Assembly: GCA_934489915.1 (NCBI GenBank)
Contig: CAKSSZ010000107.1
Location: 1-5,776, forward strand
Length of the DNA stretch: 5,776 nucleotides
Source: an uncultured Clostridia bacterium
Lineage (GTDB): Bacteria > Bacillota > Clostridia > HGM11514
Direction: 5' to 3'
How positions within the stretch are numbered: the first letter of the stretch is position 1; the number at the start of each line of letters is the position of its first letter. Under the pieces are notes generated by a model. That model made no database searches and was not told the DNA's origin. It saw only the letters and a list, made by a program, of their open reading frames with translations. Position numbers and translations under genes: made by a program. Of the stretch, positions 1 through 5,776 are shown piece by piece.

Positions 1-1
1 T

Positions 2-55
2 ATGGAAAAGAAAGAAGACAACTTTGCAGAAGAAGTTGCAAGCATGACCAAATAA
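2..55 (+). CDS. 3' end of an upstream gene (partial, unidentified)
   Basis: The frame beginning at base 2 reads 17 codons to a TAA at 53-55. The visible tail is acidic and lysine-rich (EKKEDNFAEEVASMTK) with no recognisable domain. This frame is preferred because its stop lies 15 bases before the strong terminator at 71-104, the usual arrangement for a gene end. A second frame (from base 1) stays open to a TAG at 85-87, but that stop lies inside the terminator loop, which makes it unlikely. The ATG at base 2 need not be the true start, since the gene probably begins outside the window. Function cannot be assigned. Confidence 0.55.
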   Translation: MEKKEDNFAEEVASMTK

Positions 56-70
56 AAATCTATGATCAGG

Positions 71-104
71 AAGCCGGAGCAATTTAGATTGCTCCGGCTT
101 TTTT
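71..104 (+). terminator. Rho-independent terminator of the upstream gene
   Basis: Bases 71-83 (AAGCCGGAGCAAT) pair perfectly with 88-100 across the 4-base loop TTAG, giving a 13-bp stem. The run of six T at 99-104 follows. The hairpin sits 15 bases after the TAA at 53-55 and closes that plus-strand gene. On the minus strand no T-run follows the stem, so it should act mainly on plus-strand transcripts and not end the minus-strand genes to its right. Confidence 0.93.
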
Positions 105-164
105 ATATAAGGATCTATCATAAATGTTGGGGTGACCAACAAATAGAGCTCAAATAAAATGAAG

Positions 165-191
165 AAAAAAGCAAATAAGAGAGCATATTTG
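165..191 (-). terminator. Possible weak AT-rich terminator for the minus-strand genes
   Basis: Read on the minus strand, CAAATA (191-186) pairs with TATTTG (177-172) over an 8-base loop and is followed by C and six T (170-165). The stem is only 6 bp with a single G-C pair, so termination would be weak. It lies 12 bases past the stop codon at 203-205 that would close the GH110-like relic after one frame correction, which is where a natural 3' end would be expected. It may be a coincidence in AT-rich sequence. Confidence 0.3.
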
Positions 192-202
192 TTCAAAATC
201 CG

Positions 203-865
203 TTATAATGGAATTGACATCTTTTCTTTTACCGGTTCAAAATTAACATTGTCACAGTTTGGAAACATTTCGCTCTCAGTCGGTTTTTTCCGGATGAGTC
301 GGCCAAGACTCATCATGCACAAAAACATTGTTTTTTATCACGATGCCGTCATACGAACCACTCTCAAACCAATTGTTGGAGTCACCGTTCATACATATAC
401 CCTGGTACATATCATAGAATGTACAGTTCTCAACAAGTGCACCTTTGCAGGTGGTCAGCAGTATTCCGCACGGTCTGTTGTAACCGCAGCGGCAGTTTTC
501 TATGTGGGCATAAGGCATACGTGTGTGGTTTTCTATCACATGATTTTCGCACAGATTTCCGGTAGATTTTCGTTTGTTTCGAGAATAATATTTTTCGCCG
601 ACATAAATTGCGACGATTTCACCGTAGCGTATGCATACGACGCCATGGTCTCGTTGTCGACAAATCTTATCTCGTCACCCAACCTGAAGAGATTCACGCC
701 GTACTGCTGAAAATGCCCAAATTTAAGAAGCACTCTCTTATCGGAAAACTTCTTTTCAACCGGCATGTAAATCCCGTGAATATTGCATGCATTACAATAA
801 TCGTTGATACCGAAGACACCACGCTCACCTGATGCTTTTCCCGCTCTGTTCAGTTCCTTTATCAC
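203..865 (-). pseudogene. GH110-like parallel beta-helix glycosidase remnant, truncated and frameshifted
   Basis: Two adjacent minus-strand reading frames (865-536 and 539-276) together read as one stretch of a right-handed beta-helix protein like GH110 alpha-1,3-galactosidases. Family-like blocks in order are CNIHGIYMP, KFGHFQQYGVNLF..GDEI.FVDNETM, VIENHTRMP, NRPCGILLTT, and NNWFESGSYDGIVIKNNVF. GH110 enzymes remove terminal alpha-galactose and are about 600 residues long; here only some 190-210 residues of the distal half remain. The frame changes near base 550: one added base there would join ...NLPEIC to ENHVIENHTRMP. The stop of the first frame (TGA 538-536) overlaps a GTG at 539-537, but the shared homology shows one broken gene. 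A second disruption may lie at the A-run (284-289 on the plus strand): losing one A avoids the stop at 276 and extends the frame to a TAA at 203-205. Homology fades after NNVF, so the 3' end is also uncertain. Upstream, an in-frame TAG at 890-892 blocks extension, and no signal peptide or start region remains. The assignment to a beta-helix glycosidase is good; the exact GH110 label rests on remembered family motifs. Confidence 0.78.
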
Positions 866-926
866 AGCGCAAAGCTTTCCATAGCAAACCTATGTTGTTT
901 TGCTATCGCCCTTACGCATTGTATTG

Positions 927-2591
927 TTATTTGTAGCTTTGAATGCCTTCCCGGAATGCTGCGGTGGTTTCGTCTGTTTCATCCAGCCAGTAGGGGCGGG
1001 CTAAGGTTTTATAATGCTCTTCCCGCATATCATAATCGGCGCTGGACCACCAGAGTGCCATTCGGATATTGGGATATTTTTTCAGAGAAGCGAACATATC
1101 CGTAATCCAGGCAGCTTTATCTCCTCCCACCGAGCTGGAGGCAAATTCCGTAATCATAAATGGGAACTGAGAAAATACCTGCATATATTTTTCATAAGGC
1201 TCCTGATAAATTTCGTCAAAGGTACGCCATTTTTCGTGATACAGGTCGGCATAATAAGTGCCTGTATTATATCCGGTCAAACCAATTATGTGTACATATT
1301 CGTTGCCGGGATAATAGGAAATATAGGAATTCCAGTGGCAGGGGGGACAATCCTCTGCATTGGGATTAAACACCCAGATTGCATTATCTACGCCTTCTTC
1401 TTCAAAAATCCGATAGATACGCCGCCAGTTTTCAATGAAAATTTCCGGATCGGACAGAGCGGCCACGCCGGAGTAGTTGACCCAGTCACTGTTCATTTCA
1501 TTATTCAGACGGAACAGGAAAGGGTGACCAAATTCTTTTGCGCCCTTTGCAAAAGCACGGATTTCATCATCACACAGTCCGTCATAAACGTCAAAGTTAA
1601 TATTTTTCCCAAACAGGTTGTCGTTGGCATGATAGGAAATTTGCAGAGTCAGTTCGGTGAGCTTTCCTTCTTCATACATTTTTGTCAATTCCTCGACCGG
1701 GAACCCGTGGTTCAAATTTACATAGTGAAGGCTGAAATCAAAGGGGAAATCCACCTTTTTCTCCAGGTCGTCATACCATTGATATCGCTTTGCGTCGGTG
1801 TAAGCGCCATCCACAAACAGTCCCCAATAAAATTTTTTGCCCGATTGAATGGAGCGATAAAGCTTTTTTGTTTCCTCGTTCCAGTTTTGAGGGATGACCG
1901 GTGCATAATCCTCGTGGAATACATTGCCGCCTTTCAGGGGGATTTCCTCAAAGGAGGCAACCGCCTCATCTACCACTGCGGAGAGGGTTTGCGGATTGTC
2001 TGATTTAAACATCATGCGAAAAAATGCCTGCTTCCCGGTCAGAGACTCCACAAAGAAATAGCTATAATTGTTTTGCGTAACGGTTGAGCCTTCAGCCGGC
2101 TCGCGGTGCAGGGTGATCAGCTGTGCCCGTGCGCCTGCGGCGGTGGTAAACTTTTCGTTTTGTGAAACGGTAATGCGGTTTGCCGCCTGGTATTCCTCAT
2201 TCAGATAATACTGATTTAAGTAATTGTCAATCATATAAAACACGTCCTCATAGGGCGCCCATTCCCGGGTGAGAACAACGGTAGTGCCGTCCCGATATGC
2301 CTTGATTTGCTCCGGCGCAATGGAGAGGTCAAAGGACATATCCTCCGGCAGGGAAACGCTGTATCCCTTCGGATGATCCAGCAGTACCTTGTGGTGGTCG
2401 GCTGTTTGAATGATTTCCTCCTGCAGCTGCGGTTCCGTCTTGGTAATTTCATGATATTTTTGAGTTACCTTATTCTGGAGCCTATTCATAAAATAGGCCG
2501 GATCACGGAAAAATCCCTTGCTTCCTGCTGCTGCGGCTGCCAGCAGCACAACAGCGGCTGCGGCGCATAAAATCACTGTTTTTCGTTTCAT
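927..2591 (-). CDS. Exported GH26-like glycoside hydrolase with extra N-terminal domain
   Basis: The 554-residue product starts at the ATG 2591-2589, 8 bases after GGAAAGGAA (2608-2600). A GTG eleven codons upstream lies at the predicted transcription start and has no ribosome site. Residues 1-3 are basic (MKRK) and about 5-23 form a hydrophobic Ala/Val/Leu segment: a signal peptide or membrane anchor. C9 does not fit a lipobox. Residues about 65-218 are a separate alpha/beta-looking domain reminiscent of PsbP-like lipoprotein domains (low certainty). Residues about 235-550 resemble GH26, a clan GH-A retaining family of beta-mannanases and related endo-glucanases. RLNNEMN gives the likely acid/base E365, and PFMITEF the likely nucleophile E482. 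WVFNPN (406-411), GLTGYN (437-442) and WWSSADYD (514-521) fit the barrel. Family members usually have His before the acid/base Glu (HEMN); here it is Asn364, so specificity may be unusual. Substrate is unknown. The GH110-like relic lies downstream on the same strand and may once have been co-transcribed. An extracellular or membrane-anchored polysaccharide hydrolase is inferred. Confidence 0.85.
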   Translation of the reverse strand: MKRKTVILCAAAAVVLLAAAAAGSKGFFRDPAYFMNRLQNKVTQKYHEITKTEPQLQEEIIQTADHHKVLLDHPKGYSVSLPEDMSFDLSIAPEQIKAYRDGTTVVLTREWAPYEDVFYMIDNYLNQYYLNEEYQAANRITVSQNEKFTTAAGARAQLITLHREPAEGSTVTQNNYSYFFVESLTGKQAFFRMMFKSDNPQTLSAVVDEAVASFEEIPLKGGNVFHEDYAPVIPQNWNEETKKLYRSIQSGKKFYWGLFVDGAYTDAKRYQWYDDLEKKVDFPFDFSLHYVNLNHGFPVEELTKMYEEGKLTELTLQISYHANDNLFGKNINFDVYDGLCDDEIRAFAKGAKEFGHPFLFRLNNEMNSDWVNYSGVAALSDPEIFIENWRRIYRIFEEEGVDNAIWVFNPNAEDCPPCHWNSYISYYPGNEYVHIIGLTGYNTGTYYADLYHEKWRTFDEIYQEPYEKYMQVFSQFPFMITEFASSSVGGDKAAWITDMFASLKKYPNIRMALWWSSADYDMREEHYKTLARPYWLDETDETTAAFREGIQSYK

Positions 2592-2629
2592 ATGTTTGTT
2601 TCCTTTCCATAAAATATAGAACACTTCCT

Positions 2630-2659
2630 ATTATATCATATCTGGCTTGGTTCTGTCAA
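2630..2659 (-). promoter_or_regulatory. Sigma-A-like promoter of the GH26-like gene
   Basis: On the minus strand a consensus -35 TTGACA (2659-2654) is followed after 18 bases by a consensus -10 TATAAT (2635-2630). TGA directly before the -10 supplies an extended -10 TGn element. Transcription should start near 2623, leaving a leader of about 32 bases that contains the ribosome site. Both boxes match consensus perfectly, so the promoter is intrinsically strong unless repressed. Confidence 0.85.
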
Positions 2660-2679
2660 ACCGGCTTTTGAAAAAGTTC

Positions 2680-2708
2680 TTTACTTTTTATTTTATTTAT
2701 TGTATAAT
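2680..2708 (+). promoter_or_regulatory. Promoter of the membrane protein/SLH operon
   Basis: TTTACT (2680-2685) and a perfect TATAAT (2703-2708) are separated by 17 bases, the ideal sigma-A spacing. The expected transcription start is near 2715, about 42 bases before the TTG start at 2757. Its -35 lies 20 bases from the -35 of the divergent GH26 promoter. The intervening bases include a small palindrome CTTTT-GA-AAAAG (2665-2676), a possible but unproven operator. The promoter supports the downstream TTG start, because any start upstream of about 2715 would not be in the transcript. Confidence 0.78.
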
Positions 2709-2741
2709 AGTTATAGAGAGAAAAAAGATAGACTACGAATG

Positions 2742-2748
2742 AGGAGGG
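2742..2748 (+). promoter_or_regulatory. Strong ribosome binding site that fixes a TTG start
   Basis: AGGAGGG lies 8 bases before TTG 2757-2759. It rules out the in-frame ATG at 2739-2741, which directly abuts this motif and has no ribosome site of its own, and also the TTG at 2700, which overlaps the -10 box. Confidence 0.85.
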
Positions 2749-2756
2749 AAGGTAGA

Positions 2757-3440
2757 TTGAAAAACGACCGAAAGCTATATGAAGGAAAAACCCGTTCCAA
2801 CAGTGCTTTTCCGGCGTTGTATCAGCGGTATTTGCCAATCATTGTACCTGCGGTGCTGTACTTAGTGTTAGGATCCTTTCAGCAAATCCCTTTCTTGGTA
2901 TTTCAGGTGCTGTTTTTGGTGGAGGGGATCGCATTTTTGCAGGATGGCTTCAAAAGCTCACTGCGATACAGCAACATATGTATGGGACTGCTGTGTTTGC
3001 TGTGGGTTATTGTTTCATCCTTGCGGACATCTCTGGCCTCCGGCTATACGGTAACGGTCAGCAATCAGGTGACGGTTTGCAACTTGATTTACATTGTCAT
3101 GCTGGGCGTAATGATTTATCAAATTCACCAGCGGCAGGCTTTGTATTTTGGGAAGTGGGACAAAATTTGTATCGGTTATTGCATTGTTGCCATTGCAGGA
3201 ACAGCCTTTATGCTGGTGATGATTGAGGCGCTCTATTTCGTGGAACGGTTCAATTGGGAGATCACGGATTTTGTGTACATTATCTTGGAAATCGGTGCAA
3301 GGATTTTGGCAGTAGTGCAGGTTTATCCGGTTGCAGAATGGTTGTTGCAGGGGGCGATTTTGCTTTCTGTGCTGACTCAATCTCCCCGGAAATTTGCGAA
3401 GCATCACACACGCCGGCAGCATCGGCACGAAGAACAGTAA
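2757..3440 (+). CDS. Polytopic membrane protein of unknown function
   Basis: The 227-residue product starts at TTG 2757, chosen from the AGGAGGG 8 bases upstream. The N-terminus (about 1-24) is charged and likely cytosolic. Hydrophobic segments follow at roughly 25-41, 44-62, 73-89, 105-122, 138-160, 172-190 and 194-207, giving five to seven membrane passes. The last 20 residues are very basic and histidine-rich (RKFAKHHTRRQHRHEEQ), probably a cytosolic tail by the positive-inside rule. No enzyme motif, transporter signature or sensor domain is recognisable. The SLH-repeat gene starts 32 bases after its stop with no terminator between, so the two form an operon under the 2680-2708 promoter. 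The pairing suggests a role in the envelope or with the S-layer-type protein, which is inference only. Confidence 0.8.
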   Translation: MKNDRKLYEGKTRSNSAFPALYQRYLPIIVPAVLYLVLGSFQQIPFLVFQVLFLVEGIAFLQDGFKSSLRYSNICMGLLCLLWVIVSSLRTSLASGYTVTVSNQVTVCNLIYIVMLGVMIYQIHQRQALYFGKWDKICIGYCIVAIAGTAFMLVMIEALYFVERFNWEITDFVYIILEIGARILAVVQVYPVAEWLLQGAILLSVLTQSPRKFAKHHTRRQHRHEEQ

Positions 3441-3472
3441 GAAAACATTTTTGATGAAAAGGAAAGGCGGTT

Positions 3473-5134
3473 ATGAACATGAAGAAAATTGGAATTGCTG
3501 CTTTGCTGAGCGTCACTTTGCTGGGCAGTATGATTACGGCGGCTTCGGCAGATGTCAGCTTTCCGGATTTGCCGAAGGAGCATTGGGCTTATGCGGCGGT
3601 GAATCAGTTGGTTTCCGAGGGAACGGTCAGCGGAACACCGGAGGGATATTACGAGCCGGACAAAATGGTAACCCGTGCGGAATTTGTGCGGATGATCGGC
3701 AAAACGAATCAAAAGCGGGACAAGGATTTTGCAGATGTGCCTTCCACCCATTGGGGATATGAATACATTTTATATTCCGGAGTGGATGGGGATGAAAACA
3801 ATAAGTTTTATCCGGACGAACCTATGACCCGCGGCGATGTGATCTCGATTTTGTGGGATCGGGCGGGGCAGCCTACGGGAATCGCTGCACCATCGATCAT
3901 TACCAAACAGGCTTCCAATAAGGAGGCGGCTGCTTGGATTTATATGTATGGCGTGATGGTGGGAGATGACGGCATTAACCTGCGTTTGCAGGACGGCATT
4001 TCCAGAGCGGAGGTTGCTTCTTTGATTATCCGTTCCCGTGCCATCGATACCGGCAGCAAGCCCGGGGATTTTTCTGCCCGTGTTTCGGACGATTTGCTGA
4101 AGAAAATTTATGACGGAACAGATTTGTTTGATCGGGAATATGACCCCCAGGCGAATGTGACCAACGGCGAGCTTGCCAGAGCCGCAATCCGTCTGGCGTG
4201 TGAGGAGCATAAGCTGACCTACGGATCCTTCTCGGTAGAAGCTCCCTTTGAGCATGAATATGCAAAGGATATGTATGTGATCGGGAAAAATTGCTTGGGC
4301 GATCAGGTGATTAATGCGGAATTTGCTGATCAAAAGGCAAATAATCAGGATATGATTGCCGCCTTGACCTTTGGGATGATCAAAAAGACTCATGGGAAAA
4401 TCGGCTATGATACCAGCAGCGTTTGCTATGCGGACGTAGGCGAAATGGAGAAAAATATTGCTTATACCTGCCTGGCTTATGCAAACAAAAAGGATCTGGC
4501 ATTGTATACCAATCGGAACATTCGCCCTCAGCAGACTGCCACCATGCATGATATTGCCTTGGTGCTGCTGCAGTTGGATGATATGATCGGCACTCAGTCG
4601 ATTTATACAACCACATGGGCGGCGGGCGGCCAGGGAGAGGTCTATGATGCCTCTTTGGAGTCGAATCCTACCCGTTATCCGGAGACGGCACAGTATTTCC
4701 GCTGCATTTTAAAGGATATGCCTACTGAGCTTTATACCACTCCCTTTACTTGGAGTAAGCCGTTTGGGGAAGGCACTCAAACGCCTATTGACTTGGAGCA
4801 TTTTCCGGGTGAGTTTGCCAGCATGTTTGTGAGCAGACTGAATCAGGAAACGGCGCGGATCTATCAGGAACTGAGAATCAGTGTTCAGTTTACTTACTAT
4901 TCTTCCCTGGTTTGTAACAACGGGAAGGGCTTTACCTGCCGGGTGAAGCTGGATGTGAAGGATATGGGCGGAAAGGAAGGTACTTATCAGCAGGTGTTCC
5001 GAACCTCTCAGGGTACGGATGTAGCACTGAACAACCAAACCACGCTTTTTGTGGATTTGAATTTGGATTATGAGCTGTCCTCCGGTCCGGATAAGCCGGT
5101 GGAATACGGCCCGGTTGTGTTACAGGTGCAGTAA
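3473..5134 (+). CDS. Secreted S-layer-homology (SLH) repeat protein with novel C-terminal domain
   Basis: The 553-residue product has a classical signal peptide: basic MNMKK, hydrophobic 6-20, and likely cleavage after A26 (AASA|DV). Three SLH repeats follow at about 28-75 (FPDLPKEHW...VTRAEF), 86-130 (FADVPSTHW...MTRGDV) and 140-187 (...ISRAEV). A set of three usually folds as a trefoil that binds pyruvylated secondary cell-wall polymers, attaching the protein to the wall. A second, degenerate trio seems present at about 198-242 (VTNGELARAA), 260-303 (NNQDMIAALT) and 319-368 (TATMHDIALV). Residues about 380-553 form a probably beta-rich region with no recognised catalytic motif, containing NPTRYPETAQYF and TELYTTPFTW. 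The ribosome site AAGGAAAGG (3459-3467) fits ATG 3473 (5-base gap); ATG 3479 is possible and would only remove two residues. It is second in an operon with the membrane protein and is followed by the terminator at 5152-5196. A surface scaffold or sugar-binding protein is possible, but its specific job is unknown. Confidence 0.92.
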   Translation: MNMKKIGIAALLSVTLLGSMITAASADVSFPDLPKEHWAYAAVNQLVSEGTVSGTPEGYYEPDKMVTRAEFVRMIGKTNQKRDKDFADVPSTHWGYEYILYSGVDGDENNKFYPDEPMTRGDVISILWDRAGQPTGIAAPSIITKQASNKEAAAWIYMYGVMVGDDGINLRLQDGISRAEVASLIIRSRAIDTGSKPGDFSARVSDDLLKKIYDGTDLFDREYDPQANVTNGELARAAIRLACEEHKLTYGSFSVEAPFEHEYAKDMYVIGKNCLGDQVINAEFADQKANNQDMIAALTFGMIKKTHGKIGYDTSSVCYADVGEMEKNIAYTCLAYANKKDLALYTNRNIRPQQTATMHDIALVLLQLDDMIGTQSIYTTTWAAGGQGEVYDASLESNPTRYPETAQYFRCILKDMPTELYTTPFTWSKPFGEGTQTPIDLEHFPGEFASMFVSRLNQETARIYQELRISVQFTYYSSLVCNNGKGFTCRVKLDVKDMGGKEGTYQQVFRTSQGTDVALNNQTTLFVDLNLDYELSSGPDKPVEYGPVVLQVQ

Positions 5135-5151
5135 AAATATGAGGAAGAGCG

Positions 5152-5196
5152 ACCGTCTGGATTTGTCATCGTACAAATTCAGGCGGTTTTTATTTT
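5152..5196 (+). terminator. Rho-independent terminator of the membrane protein/SLH operon
   Basis: Bases 5152-5166 pair with 5173-5187 over the loop CATCGT, giving a 15-bp stem with two G-U wobbles (5156/5183 and 5160/5179). A T-rich tail follows at 5187-5196, starting 17 bases past the stop at 5134. The wobbles become A-C mismatches on the minus strand, and the T-tract lies only on the plus side, so it should act one way. Confidence 0.92.
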
Positions 5197-5256
5197 TGAC
5201 ATGAGCGGGGGAGAAAATTGGCTTTTTAACCCGAATTTATTTCGCTTTTCGATCAA

Positions 5257-5286
5257 TTGACAGGGGGAGTGCGCTTATGCTATCAT
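5257..5286 (+). promoter_or_regulatory. Sigma-A-like promoter of the last gene
   Basis: A consensus -35 TTGACA (5257-5262) is followed after 18 bases by TATCAT (5281-5286), preceded by TGC as an extended -10. The predicted start near 5293 gives a leader of about 25 bases holding the GGAGG (5305-5309). The design (TTGACA, 18-base spacer, TGn -10) matches that of the GH26-like gene promoter. Confidence 0.8.
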
Positions 5287-5317
5287 CAAAATAGATTTAA
5301 AAACGGAGGAAGAACTT

Positions 5318-5776
5318 ATGATTCAATTAACGAGAAAGCAATTGTTTCCGGAGCAAATGGAGGTGCTTTATCAGACCCCTTTTACACCGGAAAGCGTTGC
5401 TGAAGATTTTATTGCAAAAAGCGGCACGTGGACAGTGGAGGACGACTGGCTGAAGGGCTATACCCGAGAAAACGGTCCCGGCATGATTTTATCCAAACGG
5501 GATTTTTTTGGGGATATTTTGATGGAGTTTGACGCAGCTGCGGCACTGCCTTCTACTCACGATGTAAATGTAACCTGGCATGCCGAGTGGGAAGAAGAAA
5601 AGAATTCACTGGGGACGGCTTATGTAGCCGGCTTAGCAGGTTGGTGGGATCAGAAAATTGGATTTGAAATTTCTCCTGCCTATACCTTTGCTGTGTTTAC
5701 ACAGGCCATTCCATTTGTTCCCGGGAAGGTTTATCATGTAACGGTCGGAGATTTGAACGGGCATTTCTTTTTAGAC
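5318..5776 (+). CDS. ConA-like lectin/glucanase-fold protein (partial, runs off the end)
   Basis: ATG 5318-5320 lies 8 bases after GGAGG (5305-5309), and the frame stays open for 153 codons to the window edge, so the 3' end is missing. There is no signal peptide, which suggests a cytosolic protein. Residues 35-70 (GTWTVEDDWL, GPGMILSKRDFFGDILMEF) and 80-120 (DVNVTWHAEW, AYVAGLAGWWDQKIGFE) are followed by PGKVYHVTVG and GHFFLD. This pattern of beta-strands, with a description of a weighed-out ligand surface, resembles the concanavalin-A-like jelly-roll proteins found in polysaccharide-use loci (DUF1080- or DUF1961/YesU-like families). No catalytic residues can be named. It has its own promoter and lies downstream of the SLH operon terminator, so it starts a new unit. 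Role in carbohydrate use is inferred from fold resemblance and neighbours. Confidence 0.75.
   Translation, partial: MIQLTRKQLFPEQMEVLYQTPFTPESVAEDFIAKSGTWTVEDDWLKGYTRENGPGMILSKRDFFGDILMEFDAAAALPSTHDVNVTWHAEWEEEKNSLGTAYVAGLAGWWDQKIGFEISPAYTFAVFTQAIPFVPGKVYHVTVGDLNGHFFLD

Noticed and set aside
125..141. Short inverted repeat TGTTGG/CCAACA
   Set aside because: A 6-bp stem with a 5-base loop and no T-run; expected by chance at this length and not tied to any gene end.
536..575. Programmed ribosomal frameshift or translational coupling joining the two relic frames
   Set aside because: No slippery heptamer is present near 545-556, the 5' part of the gene is missing anyway, and the GTG/TGA overlap is what a random indel would leave. 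Simple gene decay explains it.
159..710. Plus-strand open frame (183 codons) across the GH110-like relic
   Set aside because: The opposite strand carries recognisable beta-helix glycosidase motifs. The start at 159 has no ribosome site and the translated product has no domain signature.
1014..2003. Long plus-strand open frame (329 codons) antisense to the GH26-like gene
   Set aside because: It lies wholly opposite a gene with clear catalytic motifs, signal peptide, promoter and ribosome site. Its own product shows no domain and there is no ribosome site at its start.
2565..2567. Cys9 of the GH26-like protein as a lipoprotein anchor
   Set aside because: The preceding residues VIL do not fit a lipobox (small residue needed at -1), and the Cys is too near the N-terminus, before the hydrophobic core.
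3770..4549. Minus-strand open frame (259 codons) antisense to the SLH gene
   Set aside because: It is a shadow of the SLH reading frame; no ribosome site, promoter or recognisable protein features.
5197..5256. Possible small gene or riboswitch between the operon terminator and the last promoter
   Set aside because: No open frame with a ribosome site and no convincing structured element; the last gene's predicted leader is only about 25 bases, too short for a riboswitch.

Overview
The window looks like a chromosomal segment of a Gram-positive, low-to-mid GC Firmicute, most likely an anaerobic clostridial or gut-type bacterium. The signs are strong AGGAGG-type ribosome binding sites, a TTG start, sigma-A-like promoters, U-tract terminators, an S-layer-homology (SLH) protein with a classical signal peptide, and exported glycoside hydrolase families. 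No species or gene name could be assigned from sequence alone.

Layout. Bases 2-55 hold the last codons of a plus-strand gene, closed by a perfect 13-bp hairpin terminator at 71-104. Bases about 203-865 (minus strand) hold a decayed gene for a parallel beta-helix protein of the GH110 (alpha-1,3-galactosidase-like) type. It lacks its 5' half and carries at least one clear frameshift. Upstream of it on the same strand, 927-2591 is an intact gene for an exported GH26-like glycoside hydrolase with an extra N-terminal domain. A compact divergent promoter region (2630-2708) separates this from a plus-strand operon: a polytopic membrane protein of unknown function (2757-3440, TTG start) and a large secreted SLH-repeat protein (3473-5134). 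The operon ends in a hairpin terminator at 5152-5196. A new transcription unit starts from a strong promoter at 5257-5286 and drives a gene that runs off the window end (5318-5776+). Its product resembles concanavalin-A-like lectin/glucanase-fold proteins of carbohydrate loci.

How they may work together (inference). The recognisable genes point to carbohydrate handling at or outside the cell surface: an exported GH26-like enzyme, a GH110-like relic, and a ConA-like protein. A cell-wall-anchored SLH protein is co-transcribed with a membrane partner. The GH26 gene and the SLH operon share a divergent promoter region and could be co-regulated. The least described parts are the membrane protein, the C-terminal domain of the SLH protein, and the N-terminal domain of the GH26-like enzyme. 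No tRNA, rRNA, CRISPR array, transposase or phage gene was seen.
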